NCBI GenBank assembly: GCA_004014935.1
Contig: CP025321.1
Span: forward strand, 620,001 to 684,000
DNA: 64,000 nucleotides
Direction of reading: 5' to 3'
Source of the DNA: Saccharomycopsis malanga
Lineage: Eukaryota; Ascomycota; Saccharomycetes; Ascoideales; Saccharomycopsidaceae
Position 1 is the stretch's first letter. Each line of letters opens with the position of its first letter. This document shows positions 1-8,900 of the stretch, piece by piece. The notes beneath the pieces were generated by a model. The model did not search any database and was not told the DNA's origin. It saw nothing but the letters and a program-made list of their open reading frames with translations. The position numbers and the translations under genes were made by a program.

Positions 1-672
1 CCTATCCAGGTTCTGTTTTTGCCTGCCATAGAGACTATCTTCTACGGCGACGATTTGTCCAATATCTTGTCGTCGTACACACATCCAGTTTTGGATATTC
101 TTGCCTGGATTCCCTACGGACTGGTCCATTTTGTTCTTCCGTTCGTCACTGCCTTTTTGGTCTTTATAGTAGCACCTCCCACCAGCTTACACGCCTTCTC
201 GTTCTCTTTTGGCTACATGAATCTCATTGGCGTCCTGTGTCAACTCTGGATGCCCTGTGCCCCGCCTTGGTACCGCTATCACTACGGTCTACTGCCAGCT
301 AATTACACTATTTCTGGTTCTGCGGGCGGTTTGGCTCGGGTAGATCGTCTCCTGGGCCATGACATGTACTCTACATCTTTTGGTGCATCACCTATGGTGT
401 TTGGTGCCCTTCCGTCACTCCATTCTGGATGCGCCGTAATGATCTCACTCCATCTGGACCGCCTTTTCCCCAACCTCCGTATCTTGTGGACACTCTATGT
501 ATTGTGGATCTGGTGGAGCACCATGTATCTAACACACCACTATTTTATCGACTTGGTCTGTGGCGGCATACTCGCCTATTTGGTGTTTCATCTGGTTACC
601 TTTAAACATAGTAAGCACTTTGGCGATACGTTGCCTTTACCGGTTGCCGAGAGCGTTTTCAATCATAAATAA
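1..672 (+). CDS. Aur1/Ipt1-family inositol phosphotransferase, 3' part (5' end outside window)
   Basis: The frame is open from base 1, so the N-terminus lies outside the window. The visible 223 residues match the C-terminal half of inositol phosphorylceramide synthase Aur1 and its relative Ipt1, Golgi membrane enzymes that move inositol phosphate onto ceramides. The PAP2-like catalytic signatures are present: SLHSGC (bases about 418-435) and THHYFID (about 532-552), with several hydrophobic segments and the conserved PPWY and LDILAW stretches. It diverges from typical Aur1 (GSAGGLARVDRLLGHDMYS), and the tail after the last membrane segment is very short, whereas Candida Aur1 has a long acidic tail. 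It may therefore be a paralogue or Ipt1. Family assignment is firm; the exact orthologue is not. Five or more CTG codons fall on hydrophobic positions. Confidence 0.85.
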   Translation, partial: PIQVLFLPAIETIFYGDDLSNILSSYTHPVLDILAWIPYGLVHFVLPFVTAFLVFIVAPPTSLHAFSFSFGYMNLIGVLCQLWMPCAPPWYRYHYGLLPANYTISGSAGGLARVDRLLGHDMYSTSFGASPMVFGALPSLHSGCAVMISLHLDRLFPNLRILWTLYVLWIWWSTMYLTHHYFIDLVCGGILAYLVFHLVTFKHSKHFGDTLPLPVAESVFNHK

Positions 673-1806
673 CTCATGTATTTGTAGTTTAGTTAGAAAC
701 GAGTTTTGAGTGGAATAGCTAACTCTGAAAGTGTTTGGATTCCCAAAAAACTATCAATAGCCATCAAATGCTTGTAGTACCAATAATATGTATTCAACGT
801 ATATATCAGTTAGCTGTGCAACTAATCTAAAGTGGTTAATAATAGAAGAGAGTTTTTCCCTCCAAATGGTTAATAAACTGGAATGTAAGCATTTATTGGC
901 CTAGGTCGTGCTTCATACAACTACACTTGCCTATGAATTCACGTTCAGCAGCGTAAACAGCAGTGAGTAAAAAGTGTTCGTATGGGGAATCGAACCAGTG
1001 AGCTTGTTAGGTCTTTTTTCTCTTCTATGAGAGAACTGGCCATTGAGCCATACGGCCCAGCGACTTCAAATGGTTATAAATCATTGTCAATTCAAGCTAA
1101 TTAGTATATTAATCATAGTAAGCAGTGATTACAAATGGTATTGAAAAATGCCCCCGATCTAGTATATTACACCAATCCTTCCATTAAATTGATCACATAC
1201 AATCTTGCTCTTACATAGTGAACCAGTTATCCATTAAATATATAGACCAGTGGGTAATACAATATCAAATTTTACCCTGATTTGCTTCAAAAAGCCACTT
1301 TCTCATTGACTACGCTCTCATTTACATAACTACAACAAATCAAGAAAGTAAAACAGCCCTTTTGGTCCTCATTTGCCCCCCATTCAACGTCTTATAATAT
1401 AACTCAACATGAGAAGGGCTTTATATATAACGCGCGCGTCGCACAACACCCCGACACCAAAAAAAGAAGACAACTGTTAGTGTGCCCTGGCGCTTTCCGG
1501 CAGAGGCTTAGGAAAAAAAAAGAGAGAACGGGCGTTTCTTCAATATGGTGAATCAAATCAAGAGTATACAGTAAACAGTTTGCTCAGAAGAGAATCTGTA
1601 CATTGATAAACCGCGATATTAAACTTGAGCGTGTGTGTTGTTGTGTGCATTTGGCGGCTTCGAGTAGGTTGCTAAAGTTGTGATATCAAAAAGTCGAGAC
1701 GATATTGATTTAATTGGGCCATTTTGGTACATCTTGTTGACACTCTTGCTGTTGGAACCATTGAGGACCATTCAACGTTATATTATCATACAGAGCAGCT
1801 GCAAAC
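673..1806. other. Intergenic region with a tRNA-headed repeat and the KAP95 promoter
   Basis: No gene is visible. Bases 863-1076 hold a minus-strand tRNA-headed repeat with its target duplication (separate entry). Downstream is AT-rich sequence, then a short CG-rich cluster (ACGCGCGCGTCGC, about 1430-1442) in the presumed KAP95 promoter. Confidence 0.6.
873..1066 (-). repeat. tRNA-headed SINE-like repeat, copy A (short form)
   Basis: Read on the minus strand, the element starts near GCTGGGCCGTATGG and has a Pol III A box (TGGCTCAATGG, about 1051-1041) and a perfect B box (GGTTCGATTCC, 996-986). CGTATGG near the start can pair with CCATACG after the B box, as a tRNA acceptor stem would. A GA-rich variable region suggests a class II (Ser/Leu-like) tRNA ancestor. 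The tail (GCTGAACGTGAATTC, then AGGCAAGTG and CACGACCTAGG) is shared with copies at 19 kb and 25 kb. The 10-bp direct repeat CAAATGGTTA flanks it (863-872 and 1067-1076), as expected of a target-site duplication. What I see is the shared sequence and flanking repeat; retroposition is inferred. Confidence 0.8.
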
Positions 1807-4410
1807 ATGGATATTGGACAAGTACTTGAGAGCGCTCTTTTAAACCCGGATCCTCAAAAGAGATCTGAGGCCGAAGCTCAGTTGGAGCAAGCTGCCAGTG
1901 AGAACTTTGTTCTTTACATAGGCTTGTTGACAAGTACATTGGCAGACGTCAACTCTAAGGTGGAAGTTCGGATGTTGGCAGCAATTGCCCTCAAGAACCA
2001 GCTCACGTCGAAAGATCAAAAGAAGAAAAAGGACCAGGCTCAGCGTTGGATTGCTTTGGAGGCAAATGTCAAGAAAGAAATCAAGGAGTCGGCGCTCAGC
2101 ACGTTGCTCAATTCCGACGAAAGAGTGGGTAGATCCACTGCCCAATTGGTTGCAGCCATTGCTGATATTGAGCTTCCTAGAAGCGAGTGGCAGGAGTTGA
2201 TCCCTGTGATTGTTGACAATACCAAGACGGAAATGCCTGTTGCCGTGAAGAAAGCCGCTTTATTGACTATTGGCTATATTTGCGAGACGTCTGACCCTAA
2301 CAACTCTGGAATTGTGAGCCAGGCCAACGGTATTCTTTTAGCTATTGTCCAGGGTGCCCAGCCTTCAGAACCTTCCGTTGCCGTGAGACTTACTGCTATC
2401 AATGCTCTTGTAAACTCGTTGGAATTTATTAGATACAACTTTCAGAAAGACGGCGAGCGTAACTATATCATGCAAGTGGTTTGCGAGGCCACCCAAGCAG
2501 AGGACAGCGAATTGAAAGCCTCGGCATTTGGTGCCCTAGCCAGAATCATGAGTCTATACTACAGTTTCATGAGCTTGTATATGGAGAAGGCCTTGTATTC
2601 TTTGACTGTTGCTGGCATGCAAAGTGATGACGAAAAGGTTTCCTGTATGGCCATTGAGTTCTGGTCCACTGTTTGCGAGGAGGAAATCGAAATTGCTTTG
2701 AGAAAACAGGAATACGGTGACCAATTAACACAGGACTCCAACGACTTGGTGCTTTACAACTTTGCACATGCTGCTATCAAGGACGTTTTGCCTACCTTGT
2801 TGGCTCTCCTCACCAAGCAGAATGAGGACTTGGAGGATGACACCTGGAGTGTTGCCATGGCTGCTGGTGCATGTCTCCAACTATATGCTCAGAACGTGGG
2901 CAACTATGTTGTCCAGCCAACCTTGACCTTTGTGGAGAACAACATTGGTTCTGCCGAATGGAGACACCGTGAAGCTGCTATCATGGCATTTGGCTCCATT
3001 TTGGATGGGCCAGACCACAACCAATTGAAAGGTTTGATTGGCGAGGCTCTCAATTCCATTTTGGCCTTGATGCGTGATGAACACTTGCAAGTCAAAGAAA
3101 CCGTCGCCTGGTGTTTGGGTAGAATTGCCGACTTGGTTATCGATGCCGTAAGCTCTGAAGAATATTTGAATAATGTCATTGGTGCCATTGTTGAAGGCTT
3201 GAAAGATCATCCAAAGGTATGCACTAATTGCTGCTGGACTTTGATCAATCTTGTTGAACAATTGGGTGAAAACGGCGCTGAACAAGACACCTCTATCTTA
3301 TCTAAATATTACGAAGGTTTGGTTCCTCTTCTACTTCAATTGTCTGGTAAAGGCGACAATGAATTCAGTTCCAGAGCTTCTACATATGAAGCTTTGTCCA
3401 CATTGGTTCTTTTCTCTGCTAAAGACTCCATGCCATACGTCAACAATATTGCCTCCGAGGTGTTGGGACGTTTGGACTTCACCTTACAAATGCAAGCACA
3501 GGTCCAGACCGCCGACGACAAGGCCAACCTAGAAGAATTACAGACAAACATTTTGAGTTTGTTGACAAACGTCATCAGAAGAGCCAAGAAAGAAGTGGCC
3601 ACAGTTAGCGACAACTTGATGGAAATCTTCTTAAAGTTGCTCACGCCACAAGAGGAACAAGTTCAGAAATCACTGGTTGAAGAAGACGTCTTTCTTGCAA
3701 TCGGTGCCATCGCATCCTCCATCGATGTGGAATTTGAAAAATACATGCCTACTTTCTTGCCATTTTTGGTCAAAGCATTACAGGACATTGAGTCTCCTAC
3801 TTGCAAAACAGCCATCGGTTTGGTTGCCGATATCTCCAGATCATTGCAGAAGAACGTCGTTCCTTACGCCGACAGCTTGATGAACATCTTGGGTAACAAT
3901 CTTTCTAATCCAAACTTGAGAAGAGAATTAAGACCTCCTATCATCTCTTGTTTTGGCGACATTGCCTCATCCATCTCTGACTCCTTCCTCCCTTACTTGA
4001 ACGTGGTTATGAAAATTTTGGCTGCCGCACAAAACTTGCAGCCAGAAGACACATCTCTTGAATCGTTTGACTACATCTACAATGTCAAGGAAGCCGTCTT
4101 GGATGCTTACGTTGGCATCGTGGCCGGATTGCACGACAAACCTGACGCCTTGTTCCCACACATACAAACAATCTTCCAATTTTTGTCCACCATTCCTGCT
4201 GACGTGAACTTTGCTGCTAGCGACTCTGTCTGCGGCTCAACCGTCGGATTAATCGGTGACTTGGCCCAAATGTATGGCGAGAAAATTAAGCCAGTCTTAG
4301 CTCAAGACTGGATTATCGAGTTCACCAAACACGTGAAGAACAACCCTCTGTTCTCGCCTAACACCAGATTCACCGCCAAATGGGCTAAAAAGCTTATTTC
4401 ATCTAAATAA
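1807..4410 (+). CDS. KAP95: Importin subunit beta-1 (karyopherin beta)
   Basis: The product is the nuclear import carrier that binds importin alpha or cargo in the cytoplasm, passes nucleoporins and releases cargo on RanGTP. The protein has 867 residues, close to the 861 of S. cerevisiae Kap95, and begins MDIGQVLESALLNPDPQKRSEAEAQL, the usual importin-beta N-terminal repeat. The whole chain reads as helical HEAT repeats, including the acidic NEDLEDDTWSVAMAAG loop that is typical of importin beta and its Ran contact. The ATG at 1807 is the first in frame. No intron or frame break is seen. It lies alone between long intergenic regions. Confidence 0.97.
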   Translation: MDIGQVLESALLNPDPQKRSEAEAQLEQAASENFVLYIGLLTSTLADVNSKVEVRMLAAIALKNQLTSKDQKKKKDQAQRWIALEANVKKEIKESALSTLLNSDERVGRSTAQLVAAIADIELPRSEWQELIPVIVDNTKTEMPVAVKKAALLTIGYICETSDPNNSGIVSQANGILLAIVQGAQPSEPSVAVRLTAINALVNSLEFIRYNFQKDGERNYIMQVVCEATQAEDSELKASAFGALARIMSLYYSFMSLYMEKALYSLTVAGMQSDDEKVSCMAIEFWSTVCEEEIEIALRKQEYGDQLTQDSNDLVLYNFAHAAIKDVLPTLLALLTKQNEDLEDDTWSVAMAAGACLQLYAQNVGNYVVQPTLTFVENNIGSAEWRHREAAIMAFGSILDGPDHNQLKGLIGEALNSILALMRDEHLQVKETVAWCLGRIADLVIDAVSSEEYLNNVIGAIVEGLKDHPKVCTNCCWTLINLVEQLGENGAEQDTSILSKYYEGLVPLLLQLSGKGDNEFSSRASTYEALSTLVLFSAKDSMPYVNNIASEVLGRLDFTLQMQAQVQTADDKANLEELQTNILSLLTNVIRRAKKEVATVSDNLMEIFLKLLTPQEEQVQKSLVEEDVFLAIGAIASSIDVEFEKYMPTFLPFLVKALQDIESPTCKTAIGLVADISRSLQKNVVPYADSLMNILGNNLSNPNLRRELRPPIISCFGDIASSISDSFLPYLNVVMKILAAAQNLQPEDTSLESFDYIYNVKEAVLDAYVGIVAGLHDKPDALFPHIQTIFQFLSTIPADVNFAASDSVCGSTVGLIGDLAQMYGEKIKPVLAQDWIIEFTKHVKNNPLFSPNTRFTAKWAKKLISSK

Positions 4411-5923
4411 AGAAGCTAACAAACATGATTAAACTTACAGACCTTCGCTGTAAGTTGTTCTTGTTATATCCATTTCTTTAGTTTCCTCTTTTATTTTCTA
4501 TTTTTGAATCTCTCATTATTGCCATTATCTTTCTCATTTTCCTCTGTTTCCTTCTTTAACGAATTTTCAAAGAGTGTGTCACTTTGTTTGTTTTTTTCAT
4601 TATCCTCTCGAATCTCATTGCAATTTCATTATTTTTACCCTTTGTCTCTTATTATTTTTCATCCAATCTTCACCTTTTTTCTTCCATATTGATCCATTAT
4701 ATATAAAATACTAATTTGACCCCCCTTATCTTTTCACCATTCCAATATTATTCTTATATTTTCTTTTTCTTACTTTTGCTATCATCCTTTTTTTTCTTAT
4801 AATCTCATATTTTTATCAACATTTCCTTTTCATTTATTTCTGTGTTTATTTTTGCCTGCTCTTCCCATCATGTCGTTTTCCATTTGTTTATCCGAGCCAT
4901 TTTCCTCCTGTTTATTCTCCATCTGTTTGTACTCTTGTCTCGCTAGGAAATATTGTATCTGCCATATCGTGTTTGCTGTATCCACAGCTTTAATCTTCCC
5001 AAGCAGTGTGCTTTACAGTTGTAGACATGTAAAAGAATTGTAAATTTCTTTCATGCTCGATTATCTTGAATTGAACTCAAAATAATTCAAATAAAAATTG
5101 AAATATATGTAAACCACCACATTCTCCAACAACAATAAAAATAACCATATAAAACGAGCCTTGTAATATTCAACAGATAGGAAATACTGCGCTGCAGACG
5201 AAAAGTCCGCAAGTTCTAGAAATTATGTGTTAGGTAACAGAGTCAGCCTAAGATACTGAATTATTACTTTATATTAGTTTTGCTGCCATTTATTATAATT
5301 CCCATTTTATAAATTGTTGTAATAGAAGCTGTTCACTACAATGCTATAGGTAAAGTTATATATAATATATTCATGAATAATCTATTCCGATTGTGCAAAA
5401 CTTATGGAAAAGTCTATATACTTCTAACTTTAAGTAAGGTTCAACTGGGCTTGTTTATTTACCTTGTTATGTTTGCCTCATTAGACTCGCTTACCGTTAT
5501 GATGTACTCCCGATAGGATTGTCAATGGCTAATAATGTTTTAAATCCTTACTTTACAATACTTCAAATACCGCCTTCTTGGTATATCCAACAAACTAATC
5601 CATCATTCAGTCAAAGACTCTGTTTTCCACCTTTGTTCTTCATATACATTTTTCCTTATCGTAAATTTTTTTTCGAAATATCAAAGGTTGATTTGTGTCA
5701 GTATATAGTAGCCCCTTTTGATCATATTGAATACTTCAGTTTGTAAAGATAAACACTGAACGTTCACCAAACAAACTGCCAGATCTTGAAGCTTAATAGC
5801 ACAACAAAATATGTAGAGCATACGATTCGTAGTAAAAACAAGTACAACAAACTACAAAACTCAATACGTAAAAAAACATCACATTGGCTATATTAACGAT
5901 AATAAACGTATATTACCTTCTCT
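4411..5923. other. Long intergenic region between convergent KAP95 and THO2
   Basis: No convincing gene. Bases about 4440-4960 are strikingly pyrimidine-rich on the plus strand, with small open frames made mostly of Phe, Ser, Leu and Ile that look like composition artefacts. The rest is AT-rich. A 26-bp stretch at 5763-5788 resembles one upstream of STE7 (29211-29235). Confidence 0.5.
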
Positions 5924-8900
5924 CTATTTTTTACCTTGATACAGACCTTTATAGCCACTGCTTCTTCCTCCACTGCCGCTCCCGTAAAAGTTGGAATTGC
6001 TTCTTGGTGTCAGTGACCTACTGCTTGATCCACTCGATCTGTACGAGTCTTTCTTTGGATATCCTCCAGATTTAATGTCCTTTTGAGAACGGGATTTAGA
6101 ATATTCTTTTTCTCTGGCTACACGGTTTCTTGTCTCATTCTGCCCATTTCCACGCCCTGATTTCTTATCATTGTATGGCGCGGACGTGTCACTGTATAAG
6201 TAATCTTCAAATTTGGCAATTGCCTTTCTTCTTAACACGGAGCTCACGTCTTTCTCTTTGCTCATTTCGTCAATCAAATCGGCAAACTTTCGCGAAATAC
6301 GGTTTTTGCCATACGAACTGCGCATGTCATTTTGCAACTGTTTCAAATCAAGCGAATATTTCCTATATGTGTTTGGAATAGCCCTTATAACATCAGTGTA
6401 ACTATTCAGGTCAATCGCATCCAATATAGCGCTGATTTGGTCTGTGGCTGTAGCAGAAGCCGTGCCTTTGCTAGAACCACTGGATCCTGGTCTATATGAA
6501 TTTGGTGAATCATAAGTGTTGCTGGAGGACGGGCGGCTTGAAGGTTCATCAACCTTTCGTTTCTTGAAAGAATTGTCTTCTGCCGACTTATCTACAGAGC
6601 TCTCTCTTGGTCTTTTACTGGTAGCATTAGGACCACGAGTACCGGCCATGACGTCGACAAACTTTGAGCCTCTATCTTGAGGCGCTGATGGGAGAGATGC
6701 CCTAAAGTCATTACTCAATTTTGCTGGTTTCGTTCTTGGTGATTTTGGTGATAAAATAGACCGTTGAGGATCATTGCTCGATAGTACAGGAAGGTTCTCG
6801 GTATTGGTGACATGTTCAGTCTCATTTATATCTTGGTTTATGTTTGTTTTATCATCTTCTTCATTTTGACTTTCGTCCTCAGTAACTCTAGGAATGTAAG
6901 TATCCAGATTTGTATCATCAGCATCCTCAACTTTATAACCATCTTGGGTATCCGTCTCAGAAAGATGTTCAACTTTGCCACTATCATTCTCACCAATTTC
7001 CATATCAACATCTTCTCCTAAAGCCTTTCCTTGGGCCTTTTCTGGAACCAATTTTGAGGCTTCCTCAGCGGCGGCGGCTGCCTCTGCCTCTGCTTTTTCT
7101 TGTAATATCCGTTTTCTTTCTTCTTCGGCATCGCCTTCGTCAAGATCTTTAGCCTTGGCCAACTCCTCCTGCTTGAGCTTTTCCAACTGTTTCAACTGGT
7201 CTTCTAGTTGCTTTGTTTTTAAAGACACTTTTTCTTGATGTTCAAGATAACCAGCTTTTTCATCATTTGGCATCTTATAGAAATCGTAAACATGAATCCA
7301 ATCACTCTTTCTGGATTTGATATGACCTATTAAGGCATTAGAAGACAATCTGATATCTTCTCTTTCATCGTTCTTGAAAATATCCTCCAAGTACAAAAGA
7401 ATCTCTTCGCAGTGGTCGTCCACACTTGGGAAAACACCTAGCAAGTTTTTCAAAAAGGTAATGGAATTACGACGAAACATGTAATCGTGGTTCTTTAAAC
7501 AACTAATGATTTCCGAGACAGTTGCCTTGTGCCAGTTGAAAAGGCCACTAGTGAATTCATTGTATGCAATATCCTCCTTAGATTCGTCATCAGAATTCAT
7601 GGTGACGTCAGAATCATCATATAATTGAACCACTCTATTATACGTACTTTTGTTTCTCAAGCTATTCAAAAACTCAAAAATCTTACTGAAGAACAAACCA
7701 AAGTTTTCGGACTCCAAAGGAGTAGAGGTAAAGATTGTTGTGCTAATCACCTTACTGAACAATATTTTCAAGATTTCATGGAAAAGTTGTTTGAAGCCAA
7801 TTTCCAAAAGCAAAATAACGAATTTGGCACAAAAAACAGCATCGAAAGAAGAATGAATAATTCTTGGCAAAAGACAGTGCTCAGTAAATTGTTCTGCTTG
7901 TTGAGAAATATTTTCATTTTCATCAAACCAGTGCTTCTTTTCTAGGTCGATCCTTCTTCTCACAATCTTATCATGTTTAGCATGAGCCTCACAGTCGCCG
8001 TCTACTGTTTTCAATATACCTTCCAATTCACGCTTTTGGATGACTTTTTCCCTAACCACCTTCTTTAATGCACTAGAGTCGTTGATTGTGTTCTCGGCGA
8101 TTCTGATGGACTGACGTAACTTATCTTTGATGTCATAATTAGATTCTTCATAATTAATATCATATAACGACAATTGCCAGAAAGAAACGTAAAGGCCAGT
8201 ATTGAGATATTCCCAATCAATGGATTGGAGGGATGGAAGTTTTTGAACAAGTTGCATTATTGGAGATAAAAATTTACTCCAAGGAGAATTGGTTTGACCA
8301 ATTTCATATTCTTCAACGATTTTCGCTGATAAAGACTGTCTCCATAAAGCAAAGGCCCATTCAACATCTACGTTATATTGTGAAAGAAACTTTTCAAGAC
8401 TTATGAGATTCTTGGACAAATCTGGAGCAAAGTAATTGAGAGTTTGAATGTACGTATGAATTAATCCACTCAATTCATCATTTCTATTAGATAAAATCTT
8501 AGAATGATTTTCATTTGTTCTTTCCAAAAAGATCTGCCTACGGTAATAGTTTGTAAGCAATATGAAAATTTCAGAAAGCTTACTCAATTCTTGAGGAGCG
8601 CTGTCTTCAGCCAAGTTGGATAAGTACTTGAGTGAAGCTTTGGTGTTTAGGGGAGTGTGACGTTTATCCAAAATGACTTTATAGACTGTTTTGGCCACAC
8701 TGCTGGCGCTATTAAGTAACTCGATTTGTTTAGCTGTCAAATTGGTGATACTTGCAATACCTGAAACATTGTTTAAGATCTCCTTATACAAAGGAATACT
8801 AATGTTATCAAACTCATATAATTTTTTTACAACAAATTCTGTCAAAATTTTCGAGTTGAATCTGTTGGAAAAGTTCAAACACAACTTTCCTATGAAACAT

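Noticed and set aside
4504-5043. Small plus-strand ORFs after KAP95
   Set aside because: They lie in a pyrimidine-rich tract and consist of Phe, Ser, Leu, Ile and Cys, as such DNA would encode by chance.
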